Counted from the stretch's first letter, positions 8,209-17,769 are shown. The stretch is DNA of 46,839 nucleotides from an uncultured Akkermansia sp. (GCA_947589295.1 CANQBZ010000016.1:1-46839); one strand, 5' to 3'. The notes: generated by a model from the letters alone, not told the origin. Translations and numbers: made by a program.

Positions 8209-11175
8209 TCACTTCTTCGGCTGCACCTGAATCGATGTTTTGACGGGCGGCAAACCTTCCGCTTTCACCGTGACCACGGCCTTCCCATGACCGCCGCGCT
8301 TACCGCGCACAATGGCGAGGATACGGCCATTGAAGAAACTCTGCTCCGTGGCTTGCATGCAGGTCTGATCGATGGGATTGCCATTGCAGAAGCCCAAGAG
8401 ATCAACCGGCCCTTCCGCCGAAAAGGAAACCTTGCGGCAGTCGGTGGGCACAACGTTGCCTTGAGCATCCACTATCGCCAGCTCGATAAAACACAGATCG
8501 TACCCGTCACCGTTTATGGTCGAAATATCCGCCTCAGCGCGTACGGACGCCGCCTCACCAGTGGTCACCACCTTGTCCGTAGCCCAAGGCTTGCCATCCT
8601 TTTTTACCACCACACTTATTTCACCAGGTTCATACACGACCTTGTCCCACACAAAACGATAGGCCGTGCGCGAAGCCCCGGAACTTTGAGGAATACGCTC
8701 TCCCTTATCTTCCGTATCCTTGCGACACACGCCCTGACTCTTGCCATTCACGAAGAGCTCAGCTTCATCGCCGGAGCTGAAGCACATCACGGGAGTCACC
8801 TGCCCCTCCCTGCCCGACCAATTCCAGTGCGGCAGCAGGTGAGCAAAGCGAGCATCCGCATCCCACCGACTCTTGTAGAGGTAGAATACATCCTTCGGGA
8901 ACCCGGCTAAGTCAATGATACCAAAGTAGGAGCTGCGGCTGGGCGCCTTATTGCCCATGGCGTTCAGGTGATCCATGATCGCCTTCTTCTCCTGCTCGCT
9001 CAGCGCCTGCAAATTGCCCACATTGGAAGCGTCCTGATTGTAGGGTGTTGGCTCGCCAAGGTAGTCGAAACCCGTCCACACGTACTCACCGGCTGTGTTG
9101 GGCGCCTTGTCGTGCGCGGCAAACTCCACATCGGCGCAGTATCCCCAAGGTACTGCCGCTACACCATACGCGCTCACTTGGAAAGCGCTCGCTCCCTCAT
9201 CCCCGCGCCATCCCAGCGGAAACAGGTAAAACCCTCGCGTTCCTATGCCAGACGCTGTCTCAGAACCATAAAAGGGCTTTTCAGGACGCTTTTGCGCGTA
9301 CTCCGCGTACATCCGGGGCTTGTAGTTGAAGCCCATCACATCCAGATCATCGCCAAAGCCATTCCAAGCGCCCTTACCGTTGTTCACTCCGACCGTGTAG
9401 GGGCGAGTCGTGTCGTATTTGCGAAACTCGTCGCGCAACTCCCTGTTGACAATGCGACCTCGCGCCGTGACGATTTCGGAGATTTCATTGCCGCCGCTCC
9501 ACATGATGACGCAGGGATGATTGCGATCTCGCTTCACAAAGTTCTCCACATCTTTCTTCCACCACTGTTTCCAATCGACGTGGTAACCGTTCACCTTGTC
9601 ATATTTTTGAGCCTCCCATATATCAAAAAGTTCATCGAGCACGAGCATCCCCTGCTCATCACACACATCCAGAGCCTCGGGAGCCGGAGGGTTGTGCGAG
9701 GTGCGAATGGAATTGCACCCCATTTCCTTCAATTTTTTGACCTTCCTCTCCCACGCCTTCCTGTAGAAGGCAGAGCCAAGAGCGCCCAAATCATGGTGCT
9801 CGCATACGCCCTGTATCTGCACTCGCTTGCCGTTCAGGTAAAATCCGTCCGGCTTCCACTCAATGGTACGCACTCCAAAGCGCGTGCGATGCACCTGGGG
9901 GCGCTCTCCCGGTTGGGTGATCGTGGTGCGCAAGGTGTACAAGTGCGGGTTCTCACAACTCCACAGCTCCGGCTTGGGCAAGGTTATGCTCTGCTTTACG
10001 GTGCGGGTTTCTCCCGGGGCAAGCTCCACGGACTTTTGCCGCGCCTTGAGTTTGCCAACCTGCTGCTGAATGGTCATTTTAACCGCTTCACTGCCCGTGT
10101 TTTCAAGTTCCGTAGACACCTGCAGCGTGGCGGATTCCGGTGAGACCTGTGGTGTCGTCACGCAAATACCGTTGTAGGCGAGATGACTCGGTGACGTTTT
10201 GGTGAGCCACACGTGACGGTAAATGCCCGCGCCCGGGTACCATCGCGACGAAAGCGGCTTGTTGCTGGCCAGCACCGCCACCAGATTTTTCTCCCCTGCT
10301 TTCAAATACGGCGTAATATCCACACGGAACGAAGAATAGCCATACGCCCACTCGCCGGCCTTTTTCCCGTTCACGTACACGCGCGGGTGGGACATGACGC
10401 CCTCAAAGTCCAAGTAATAGCGTTGTTTTTTTGCAGAAAAACTTGCCGGCACATCAAAACTCTTGCGGTACCATCCAAAGCCGTTCCACGGGAGCTTGCC
10501 GGTCTCATTGGGTTCATCCTTGAGAAAGGGACTTTCGATCGCCCAATCATGCGGTAATTGCACCGGCTTGAAACCGGATACATCGTACTCGGGTTGGGCA
10601 GGCGCTTCCATCTTCAGCCGCGGCACGGGCTTCACCGGGGCATTCTGCATGTCGTACAGCTCGATCTCACGCACGGCTGCCCACATGTTGTGCTTCGTAT
10701 CCGGGAAAATGAAACGTAATTTTTGCACCTTCTGCCCACCCAAGTCCAGGCGCGTGCGCAACTCCTGTTTCCGGATGCTGCGTCTCTCCATCGACCCGGC
10801 GGTCTCAATCTCGACCTGTACCTGTTGCGGCCAATCTTTTTCCCAATACAAAACCGCCGCGCTCAGCGGAATATCTAACCCAGTCTCCAGGATAAGCTCA
10901 TAGCCCGGCTTATCATTGGGCGCCACCCAAAGAGTTTCCTGGCTGCCGTCCACAGCCTGGTCTGCTGAATGCCCATTCTGCGCACCTCGAGGCGCATGAA
11001 TCACCGAGGCCGCTTCCTCCGGCGACTCCGGACCAAAATATTTGAACTGCCAATCAAAGTCAAACAGCTCGCGCTCTCCGGCAACCTCTGATTCACTTTC
11101 TCCACGACACTGCATCTGCAGGAGGATGGCCCCCGCAGCTAAAGCCCCCATCATCAGCCTGATCATTTTGTCCAT
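8209..11175 (-). CDS. Secreted GH2 glycosidase (beta-galactosidase-like)
   Basis: 988 residues from the ATG at 11175; a TTG six codons upstream is also open. The N-terminus is a signal peptide, with a Cys after LQMQ that might be lipidated although the lipobox is poor. A discoidin-like carbohydrate-binding region (about 65-170) precedes the GH2 jelly roll (LPHDWAIESPF), immunoglobulin-like and TIM-barrel domains. NHPCVIMWSGGNE carries the acid/base Glu and KPFYGSETASG the nucleophile Glu. A DUF4982-like C-terminal module follows (DVFYLYKSRW). It probably releases beta-linked galactose or a related sugar from host or dietary glycans; the exact substrate cannot be read from sequence. Confidence 0.9.
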   Translation of the reverse strand: MDKMIRLMMGALAAGAILLQMQCRGESESEVAGERELFDFDWQFKYFGPESPEEAASVIHAPRGAQNGHSADQAVDGSQETLWVAPNDKPGYELILETGLDIPLSAAVLYWEKDWPQQVQVEIETAGSMERRSIRKQELRTRLDLGGQKVQKLRFIFPDTKHNMWAAVREIELYDMQNAPVKPVPRLKMEAPAQPEYDVSGFKPVQLPHDWAIESPFLKDEPNETGKLPWNGFGWYRKSFDVPASFSAKKQRYYLDFEGVMSHPRVYVNGKKAGEWAYGYSSFRVDITPYLKAGEKNLVAVLASNKPLSSRWYPGAGIYRHVWLTKTSPSHLAYNGICVTTPQVSPESATLQVSTELENTGSEAVKMTIQQQVGKLKARQKSVELAPGETRTVKQSITLPKPELWSCENPHLYTLRTTITQPGERPQVHRTRFGVRTIEWKPDGFYLNGKRVQIQGVCEHHDLGALGSAFYRKAWERKVKKLKEMGCNSIRTSHNPPAPEALDVCDEQGMLVLDELFDIWEAQKYDKVNGYHVDWKQWWKKDVENFVKRDRNHPCVIMWSGGNEISEIVTARGRIVNRELRDEFRKYDTTRPYTVGVNNGKGAWNGFGDDLDVMGFNYKPRMYAEYAQKRPEKPFYGSETASGIGTRGFYLFPLGWRGDEGASAFQVSAYGVAAVPWGYCADVEFAAHDKAPNTAGEYVWTGFDYLGEPTPYNQDASNVGNLQALSEQEKKAIMDHLNAMGNKAPSRSSYFGIIDLAGFPKDVFYLYKSRWDADARFAHLLPHWNWSGREGQVTPVMCFSSGDEAELFVNGKSQGVCRKDTEDKGERIPQSSGASRTAYRFVWDKVVYEPGEISVVVKKDGKPWATDKVVTTGEAASVRAEADISTINGDGYDLCFIELAIVDAQGNVVPTDCRKVSFSAEGPVDLLGFCNGNPIDQTCMQATEQSFFNGRILAIVRGKRGGHGKAVVTVKAEGLPPVKTSIQVQPKK

Positions 11176-11189
11176 AACAAGAAAAGGGT

Positions 11190-11218
11190 TCAATACTTAG
11201 TACGTACTCAGTTCTCAA
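11190..11218 (-). promoter_or_regulatory. Promoter for GH2 gene with palindrome in spacer
   Basis: On the minus strand: TTGAGA (11218-11213), 17-bp spacer, TATTGA (11195-11190). The spacer holds the perfect palindrome AGTACGTACT (11199-11208), a possible operator. Transcription would begin about 8 nt before the ATG at 11175. Confidence 0.4.
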
Positions 11219-11224
11219 AATCTT

Positions 11225-12796
11225 TCATGAAACGGCGCGCATTTGCGCTTCATACTGGCGAAATTGTATCGCCTCCAACAAATCGGCGTCCTCCACATTC
11301 TCGCGCCCGGACAAATCTGCTATCGTTCGCGTCACGCGTAAAATGCGGTCGAATGCCCGCGCCGAAAGTCCGAACTGCTCCACTGCCGCCAAAAGGAGCT
11401 TTTGCTGGCTGTCAGTGAGCGGGCAATAACGCCGGAGCTGTTTTCCGCTCAACCGGGCGTTGCAAGCGGTAGCTGTGCCGACGTAGCGTTTTTGCTGCAT
11501 CATACGCGCCGCAGTGACGCGCTGACGGATGGCGGCGCTGCTCTCGCCATCAGGCTTATGCAGCAGCCCGGCCGGATCCACCGGCGGCACTTCAATCACC
11601 ATGTCAAAACGATCCAGCAAGGGTCCGGAAATTTTTTTGCGGTAGCGCGCAATGTCTGCCGGCTTGCAGCGACAAGTGTGCCGCCTGTCGCCCAAGTATC
11701 CGCAGGGGCACGGATTCATGGCCGCTACCAGCATGAATTCGCAGGGAAAATCCACCGAGCCGCTCGCTCGTGAAATCGTGATGCGACCACTCTCCAAGGG
11801 CTGGCGCAGGGTCTCCAACGTGCGCCTGCTGAACTCCGGAAATTCATCCAGAAAGAGGACGCCATGATGCGCCAGTGTGATCTCTCCCGGTGTAATCGAG
11901 CTGCCGCCGCCCATCAACCCCACATCCGATATCGTGTGGTGCGGTGAGCGAAAGGGACGTTGCGTCAGCAAGCCCCTCCCCATCGGCAGCATCCCGCATA
12001 CAGAATGTATCTTGCTCACCTCCAATGCCTCCTCATGGGTCATGGGCGGCAGTATGCCGGGCAGGCGCGCCGCCAGCATACTCTTGCCGCTGCCGGGAGA
12101 GCCGCTCATCAGAAGATTATGTCCGCCGGCAGCCGCTATTTCCATGGCACGTCGCGCATAAGGCTGTCCCTTAACCTCATCAAAGTCCGGCAACTCCTCA
12201 GCGCAATCCGAGGCCGGAGCGGGCACGTATGGGGGGCACGTCTCAGGCTCCAGCATCATTTGCCACGCCTCTTGCAAATTCGCCACGGGATATACCTGCA
12301 GGCCCTCTACCACAGCGGCCTCGGCAGCGTTTTCGGGGCTCACCATCATACGCCGCCGACCTGCTTGGCGCGCGGCGATAGCCTGTGGCAATATACCGCG
12401 CACTCCGCGTACCGTACCATCCAGGGCAAGTTCCCCCACGATGCACCATGCTTCATTTTCTTCGGGAACGCGCCGACGAAAAGCCTCTGGTAATCCGCTG
12501 TAATTGTTCTGAATGGCCATCTCAAGTCCCAGCGCAATAGGCAAATCAAAACCAGGCCCCTGCTTTTTCACGTCCGCCGGAGCAAGATTCACGGTAACGG
12601 CTATTTGACCGGGACAAAAGAAATGGCTGTTCTGCAGGGCCGCCGTGACGCGCTGCACACTTTCGCGCACGGCGGCATCCGGCAGACCAACCACCGTAAA
12701 CCGCCCCACCTCTTCCACCTTCTGCACGTTAACTTCCACCTGCACCTCATAGCCGGTGATTCCATTGACAGCTGCTGAATGGAGACGCGTAATCAT
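11225..12796 (-). CDS. comM: ComM/YifB family Mg-chelatase-like AAA+ ATPase
   Basis: 523 residues, the usual length for the family. The N-terminal domain (ITGYEVQVEVNV, VVGLPDAAVRES, NLAPADVKKQGPGFDLP) is typical of YifB. The Walker A GSPGSGKS lies near residue 230, and the C-terminus has SARAFDRILRVTRTIADL. In naturally competent bacteria ComM is a helicase that promotes branch migration of incoming DNA; in others the role is unclear. The ATG is 6 bp downstream of the L,D-transpeptidase stop, so it belongs to the same operon as hflX. Confidence 0.93.
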   Translation of the reverse strand: MITRLHSAAVNGITGYEVQVEVNVQKVEEVGRFTVVGLPDAAVRESVQRVTAALQNSHFFCPGQIAVTVNLAPADVKKQGPGFDLPIALGLEMAIQNNYSGLPEAFRRRVPEENEAWCIVGELALDGTVRGVRGILPQAIAARQAGRRRMMVSPENAAEAAVVEGLQVYPVANLQEAWQMMLEPETCPPYVPAPASDCAEELPDFDEVKGQPYARRAMEIAAAGGHNLLMSGSPGSGKSMLAARLPGILPPMTHEEALEVSKIHSVCGMLPMGRGLLTQRPFRSPHHTISDVGLMGGGSSITPGEITLAHHGVLFLDEFPEFSRRTLETLRQPLESGRITISRASGSVDFPCEFMLVAAMNPCPCGYLGDRRHTCRCKPADIARYRKKISGPLLDRFDMVIEVPPVDPAGLLHKPDGESSAAIRQRVTAARMMQQKRYVGTATACNARLSGKQLRRYCPLTDSQQKLLLAAVEQFGLSARAFDRILRVTRTIADLSGRENVEDADLLEAIQFRQYEAQMRAVS

Positions 12797-12802
12797 AGCA
12801 TG

Positions 12803-13435
12803 TTATTTGACGATGACAGTTGAACCCACGGCAAGTTTGTCGAAGAGGATGCTGCAAGCTTCCGGCGGCACACGCACGCAACCGTGGGATGCCCCGCTGC
12901 GGTACACACTGCCGACGTGCATGCCGATTCCACCGTTGAAACGCATCCAATACGGCATGAGCGTTCCCTTGAAGTGCGTCCCCTTGGGAGCCTTTTGCCA
13001 CGATTTGGCATCCCCCTTGACGATCACATTGCTGGCATTCACAAAGCTGCCATACCTGCTGGAACGGTGCTCGCGCTTCTTTTCGGAAATACGGAAAGAG
13101 CCGCGTGGGGTTTCATGCCCGCCCACACGTCCGGAGCACACGGGAAAGTCCATGGCGATTTGATCGTTGATGTACAGCCGCCCTCTCTGCTCACGCAGAA
13201 GGATCACTACGCGAGACCGGCGCGGGTTGTACTGCTGAAGGGCGGCCCCTCGCCACATATCGCGCGATTGACTGTAGGTGGGACTCGCCGCAAACTCCTC
13301 AAAGGTCCGCGCCACCTTCTTATGACGACTGGCAGCCTCGAGCTCCGCCCCACGGCGGTATGCATCCTCCACCGTGTCCTCATGACTGCAAGCGATCAGG
13401 AACGCCGCCAAGCCAACCGTCAGATATGTTTTCAT
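12803..13435 (-). CDS. L,D-transpeptidase (YkuD) lipoprotein
   Basis: 210 residues. The signal peptide ends in the lipobox-like FLIAC. A YkuD catalytic domain fills the C-terminal 130 residues, with GMHVG and SHGCVRVP containing the catalytic His, Ser-His-Gly-Cys and Arg. Enzymes of this family make 3-3 cross-links in peptidoglycan or attach lipoproteins to it. The ATG overlaps the hflX stop by 4 bp (ATGA), so the two are translationally coupled. Confidence 0.9.
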   Translation of the reverse strand: MKTYLTVGLAAFLIACSHEDTVEDAYRRGAELEAASRHKKVARTFEEFAASPTYSQSRDMWRGAALQQYNPRRSRVVILLREQRGRLYINDQIAMDFPVCSGRVGGHETPRGSFRISEKKREHRSSRYGSFVNASNVIVKGDAKSWQKAPKGTHFKGTLMPYWMRFNGGIGMHVGSVYRSGASHGCVRVPPEACSILFDKLAVGSTVIVK

Positions 13436-14748
13436 GATTCCCTGTAAGCTTCCAATCTCGCTGCAAACTCACGCGGCAAAATCGCGCGCACCACCACATC
13501 ATTCCCTTCATACTCGGCGCTCAGCACCTTGCCATCGCGGTGCATGACGGCAATAATCCGGCTCTCCGCCTGCGGAATGCGGTAGGTTTGCGTGCTGACG
13601 CGATGCGAGAGAGCCTCCACGCACGCACCCAGCAGCTCCTGCAGTCCCTCACCCCGCTCTACACTCATCCGCAAGCAAGGGCGTTCCCCCGCAACGGCGG
13701 CAAGCTTCTGCATTGCCTGCTCGCCCGCCTCCGAATCCAGCAAGTCCAGCTTGTTGCCCACCACAATCATGGGCTTCCCCTCGGCTCCGAGTTGCGCAAG
13801 CACTTCGCAGGTCGTCTCATAGTGCCGCTGCGCATCCGGATCACTCACATCCACCACCTGAATGAGAAAATCGGCCAGCACCGCTTCCTCCAGCGTTGAC
13901 TTAAAGGCCTCAATCAGTCGGTGGGGCAACTGGCGGATGAAACCGACCGTATCGGTGAGCACCAAAGGCTGCCCATCCGGCAACTCGAGCTTGCGGCTCG
14001 TTGTGTCCAGCGTGGCAAAAAGCATGTCCTCAGCGAGCACCTCCGAGCCTGTCAGCGCGTTGAGCAAACTCGATTTCCCCGCATTTGTGTAGCCTACAAT
14101 AGCTGCGGTAGGTATGCCCTGGCGCTTGCGCTCTTTGCGCTGCGTTGTACGCTGCCGCCGCACGTTTTCCAGCTCCTTACGGATGGCCGTGATACGCTCG
14201 TGCGCGAGCCGACGGTCCACCTCAATTTGTTTTTCACCCTCGCCGCGGGCCGCAGCGCCACCGCCTTTGCCACCGCCCGACCCCCCACGCTGGCGATCCA
14301 GGTGCTTCCACATCCCGGTCATACGCGGCAAGGCATACTGCATGCGCGCCAGGTCCACCTGCATCACAGCCTCGGACGTGCGTGCCCGCCGGGCAAAAAT
14401 ATCCAGAATCACCTCCTCGCGATCCATCACCGGCAGTTCAGTGAGCTTTTCCCACTCGCGCTGCTGACCGGGGCTGAGCAAATTATCGAGGATGAGACAA
14501 TCTGCTCCCACCTGCCGTGCCAGTTCGCAAACTTCCTCGGCCTTCCCTATGCCACACAGGTATTTGGCCTGCATCTCGCGCGTCCACACCACGCGACTTT
14601 CAGCGATTCCATAGCCCAAATTGCCCACCAAATCCCGCAACTCCGCCATCAACGCTTCGCGTTCCATCCTCTGCTCCCCAGGCATACCAATACCTACCAG
14701 AAGCGCATGCTCCGGTTTCACCTGGACCTCGCGAATCTCAAAAGACAT
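13432..14748 (-). CDS. hflX: Ribosome-associated GTPase HflX
   Basis: 438 residues. The N-terminal HflX domain (ADCLILDNLLSPGQQREWE, RARTSEAVMQVDLA) and the Gly-rich linker are followed by a GTPase domain with G1 GYTNAGKSS (about 218-226), the G3 motif DTVG and G4 NKLD. HflX splits or rescues stalled 70S ribosomes, notably after heat stress. The Shine-Dalgarno GGAGGAG stands 7 nt before the ATG and is one of the few clear ones here, fitting an internal operon gene. It starts 25 bp after the small lipoprotein gene. Confidence 0.95.
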   Translation of the reverse strand: MSFEIREVQVKPEHALLVGIGMPGEQRMEREALMAELRDLVGNLGYGIAESRVVWTREMQAKYLCGIGKAEEVCELARQVGADCLILDNLLSPGQQREWEKLTELPVMDREEVILDIFARRARTSEAVMQVDLARMQYALPRMTGMWKHLDRQRGGSGGGKGGGAAARGEGEKQIEVDRRLAHERITAIRKELENVRRQRTTQRKERKRQGIPTAAIVGYTNAGKSSLLNALTGSEVLAEDMLFATLDTTSRKLELPDGQPLVLTDTVGFIRQLPHRLIEAFKSTLEEAVLADFLIQVVDVSDPDAQRHYETTCEVLAQLGAEGKPMIVVGNKLDLLDSEAGEQAMQKLAAVAGERPCLRMSVERGEGLQELLGACVEALSHRVSTQTYRIPQAESRIIAVMHRDGKVLSAEYEGNDVVVRAILPREFAARLEAYRES

Positions 14749-14773
14749 GCTGCCGCTCCTCCTACCTCACGCA

Positions 14774-14911
14774 TCAGCTGAAACTCTGCGAACGCGACAC
14801 GGGCACATCGCGCAAGTAGTCGCTGTTTCCCTTGCAGGAACATTCCCCGCAGGAGCTCAGAACCACGCTCGCCAGAAGCGTTCCCATAAGCGCAAAAAAA
14901 ACTGTTTTCAT
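14774..14911 (-). CDS. Small lipoprotein (45 aa), first gene of hflX operon
   Basis: ATG at 14911, stop at 14774-14776. It encodes a signal peptide beginning MKTVFFALMGTLLAS and ending in the lipobox VLSSC, then a short tail with three more Cys (G-E-C-S-C-K-G) and a polar C-terminus. Its own promoter (14921-14949) and the 25-bp gap to hflX suggest a genuine gene. I know no family for it. The Cys cluster could be a metal or redox site. It is too short for many gene finders. Confidence 0.65.
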   Translation of the reverse strand: MKTVFFALMGTLLASVVLSSCGECSCKGNSDYLRDVPVSRSQSFS

Positions 14912-14920
14912 ATCCCCGCC

Positions 14921-14949
14921 ATTCAACCCCATTCTGCACAGAATTGCAA
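14921..14949 (-). promoter_or_regulatory. Promoter of the small lipoprotein-hflX operon
   Basis: Minus strand TTGCAA (14949-14944), 17-bp spacer, TTGAAT (14926-14921); predicted start about 3 nt before the ATG at 14911. Confidence 0.4.
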
Positions 14950-15029
14950 GCCCATTTTTATGTTTCTCCTTTCTCGCAATCGGACGAGAACTCGGGTGCC
15001 CTGCACGAGGTTCGGGCGTCTTGTAAATA

Positions 15030-15055
15030 GCAACTGCACATTCTTATGCGGTTGC
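15030..15055. repeat. REP-like hairpin, copy 1
   Basis: GCAACTGCA (15030-15038) pairs with TGCGGTTGC (15047-15055) with one wobble. The right arm and flank (ATGCGGTTGCC, then one base, then TGGAC) recur at 43704-43720 in another hairpin. The stretch 14950-15105 otherwise holds nothing I recognise. Confidence 0.4.
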
Positions 15056-15105
15056 CCTGGACTTGGTTGCTTGTGAGACGATTTTTTCTTTCCTTATTAT
15101 TTTAC

Positions 15106-15134
15106 TTGCCTCGCCCGATGCATTATGGTAAATT
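15106..15134 (+). promoter_or_regulatory. Promoter for ankyrin protein gene
   Basis: TTGCCT (15106-15111), 17-bp spacer, TAAATT (15129-15134); start of transcription about 22 nt before the ATG at 15163. Confidence 0.4.
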
Positions 15135-15190
15135 GCCGTCGTCTCTAACGCAAAACGTTACCATGAATTCCTCCATTACCCCCCCCGCGT

Positions 15191-17596
15191 TTGTTATTAA
15201 CTCGCTTTAAGCGATTTATCACATGTTTGCTCGCCATGATGCTGATGAGCCCAGGCATGGCGAGCGGTCAGGAAAAGGAAGCGGCGGCTGTCCCGCAGCA
15301 AGGAGTGGAGCTCCTCTTCCCGGCGGGTACGGGGAAGCACGCGAAAGGCGCCAAGCTCAGCAAGGAGCAAAAACGTGCTGCCTCCCTGCTCCAAAAACTC
15401 AAGGCGATTGAAAAGGGCGGGGATGTGAATGCCGTGGACAAGCACGGGCAGACCGCCCTCATGCATGCCGCCGCACAGAACAACCGCCTCGCCGTCGGCT
15501 GGCTCGTAGCGAAGGGAGCGGATGCCTCCATCAAGAGTAAGAAGGGGAAAACGGCGGGCAGCGTGGCTCACGGAGACATGGCCGATTTTCTGACGGCGCT
15601 CGAGAAGGAAAAGCAGCCGCTGAGCCGCCAGGAAGCACGTGACATGCTCACGTATCAAGGCAGAAAAATGGGAGAGGTCAGTGATGGCGATTTCTCCGGA
15701 CAATATAGCGAGGCGACAGACGTGATTCTTTTTCTGCGAGCGAAGCCGATTACTAAGGAGCCCTGGTCAAAGGATATCAACCAGTTGTTGGAAGAGAAAG
15801 AGGGATGGAAGATGGAGTATTTTCATGGAGGTCCGATGAAGCTTGCCCTGCTTTATCGCCTCGGTGCGAGGAAGTTCTCTTTCCCGGAGGATATCTCCGA
15901 AGTGGACGCGGAACCGTTGCAACTCCTCCTCGCGCTCGGGGTAAAGACGGATATTGTCGATCCCGTGCTTCAAATAAAAATCGCACTCCGACTGAAGCAA
16001 AAAGAAACCGTGCTTGCGCTCCTAAAAAAGGATCCGTCTCTGCTCCAAAATCCGGATATATTCTCCTCCATCTCCGATGAGAAAACACTGCAAGCTCTCC
16101 TGGACGCCGGGCTGGACGCTAAGAACGGAAAGCTCATGGAGGAGGTCATCGAAAAGGGCGACGGAGCCATGCTGCGAACGCTTCTCAAGGCGGGAGCGAC
16201 GCTCCAGAATCCGAACAAAACGCTGGAAAAGGTAATGGAGCTGGGTGACCACAAAGGCGCCGACTTTATCCTCTCTCTCATTGATGCCGGAGCCAAGGTC
16301 GATGTGAACACATTGCCTGTCATATCCTACGACTATAAATCTTTGACGTACAAAAACCATGCAACGCTTCTTCACCGAGCAGCAGACGGGGCTAACCTTG
16401 CGGATGTACAGCTCCTCCTCGCCCACGGAGCGAACCCCAACACACCGGGCAAAAAGGCAAAGGATGATCAAGAAGAGCCCTACGGCATGACCCCACTAAT
16501 GGCAGCCGCCAATTCTGCAATGCAAGAGGTGGAAAATGCTAAAGAGGCGGAAAATGCTACACATCGCACCGAGATTGTGAAACGATTGCTGGAGGCCGGG
16601 GCAGACGTACATGCCAAAGATTCTGCGGGGAATGGCGTCATCTATTATGCCGTTTGCGGCGGGAGAGGAGAATCTTATGGAGAACTCCCATCCCGTGTGA
16701 GCAAGAAAGCCGAAGCGGACATCCTGAGCATGGTGGAGCAGTTGATCAAAGCAGGGGCGGACGTACCCAAGGACATCCTCCTTGAGGAACTGCGTCCGGA
16801 AATATCCCCTGCCGGACGGGAGAAGCTGGCCCTCATGTTGCTTGATGCCGGTGCTGACCCGCTGGCAAAAGATGGAGATGGATGGACCACCCTCATGGTC
16901 AATGGCATTTTGGGCGGCAAGATTGCTAAGCGGCTTCTGGATGCCGGAGTGGACCCAACCGTGAAATGCGGAGAAACCTCCGCGATGAGTCTCGCTATGG
17001 AGGAAGGTTCGGTGGAAGTCGTCAAACTGCTCAAGGAAAAGGGAATCGATCCCGGTGAACTTCAGCTCATGCATCTGCTGGATGATGACAAGCCGCTGCT
17101 TCCGGAGAAAATCGAGCCGCTGCTGAAGCTCGGCGCCCGCATTCGCATTCCCGAGGACATGACCAACCGCCTCCTCGGTAATATGACGGGCGGTCACGGT
17201 TCGCGGCCCCTTCTCCCCTACGAGGACTACGTTGACATCATCCAAATCCTCAAGCGCCATGGCTACACCCCCAATCTTATGGCCTGGACGCAGGAGAAAA
17301 GCGACCTCGGCACGGGCGATTTTAACCAATATGTCCTCCTCGCATTTTTCAAAACGGGCGAAAATCCGAATGAAGTTGATGAAAACGGTGACTCCCTCCT
17401 TTTCCACTTCTTATCCACAAAAAAATTCGATCTGTACTTCCGGGAAATGGACCGCGCGTTACCTATTTTTCGTGAAGCCGGGGCAGACTTTAACCACAAA
17501 AACAAGGCCGGCAAATCCGTCCTGCAGCTCGTAAAAGAAAAGAAGCTGGGGGATGAGATCATCAAGCTCCTCCAGGAGAACGGCGCGAAGGAGTGA
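15191..17596 (+). CDS. Secreted ankyrin-repeat protein (start possibly frameshifted)
   Basis: About 801 residues in the open frame, which begins with a TTG at 15191. The N-terminus is a signal peptide (FKRFITCLLAMMLMSPGMASG). Many ankyrin repeats follow, e.g. GQTALMHAAAQNN, TLLHRAADGANLADVQLL, GMTPLMAAANS, EIVKRLLEAGADVHAKD and GWTTLMVNGI. Ankyrin repeats bind proteins; the partner is unknown. The frame lacks an ATG at its head. An ATG at 15163 is one base out of frame across a run of eight C; with seven C it would read MNSSITPPR and then continue into this signal peptide. That suggests slipped-strand variation or a sequencing error. Confidence 0.8.
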   Translation: MLLTRFKRFITCLLAMMLMSPGMASGQEKEAAAVPQQGVELLFPAGTGKHAKGAKLSKEQKRAASLLQKLKAIEKGGDVNAVDKHGQTALMHAAAQNNRLAVGWLVAKGADASIKSKKGKTAGSVAHGDMADFLTALEKEKQPLSRQEARDMLTYQGRKMGEVSDGDFSGQYSEATDVILFLRAKPITKEPWSKDINQLLEEKEGWKMEYFHGGPMKLALLYRLGARKFSFPEDISEVDAEPLQLLLALGVKTDIVDPVLQIKIALRLKQKETVLALLKKDPSLLQNPDIFSSISDEKTLQALLDAGLDAKNGKLMEEVIEKGDGAMLRTLLKAGATLQNPNKTLEKVMELGDHKGADFILSLIDAGAKVDVNTLPVISYDYKSLTYKNHATLLHRAADGANLADVQLLLAHGANPNTPGKKAKDDQEEPYGMTPLMAAANSAMQEVENAKEAENATHRTEIVKRLLEAGADVHAKDSAGNGVIYYAVCGGRGESYGELPSRVSKKAEADILSMVEQLIKAGADVPKDILLEELRPEISPAGREKLALMLLDAGADPLAKDGDGWTTLMVNGILGGKIAKRLLDAGVDPTVKCGETSAMSLAMEEGSVEVVKLLKEKGIDPGELQLMHLLDDDKPLLPEKIEPLLKLGARIRIPEDMTNRLLGNMTGGHGSRPLLPYEDYVDIIQILKRHGYTPNLMAWTQEKSDLGTGDFNQYVLLAFFKTGENPNEVDENGDSLLFHFLSTKKFDLYFREMDRALPIFREAGADFNHKNKAGKSVLQLVKEKKLGDEIIKLLQENGAKE

Positions 17597-17769
17597 GAAA
17601 GAGCCAGGTTCCAGGGCAAGCGCATTTGAGAGAAATGAAGCAACAGAGAAAATACTCATGTTGACTGATATCATCGGTGATACGCATCAACAATTGTCTC
17701 GGTTGCAGTGGCACACGAGCCGTGCAAGCTCTGCCGCGCGGCGATTGTCATGCAGCGTGGCATTTTAAC

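Noticed and set aside
8968..10143. Plus-strand open frame (391 codons)
   Set aside because: Antisense to the GH2 catalytic domain; shadow frame.
15030..15055. Hairpin as terminator of the ankyrin or hflX units
   Set aside because: It lies upstream of both units' promoters, not at a gene end, and has no U tract.
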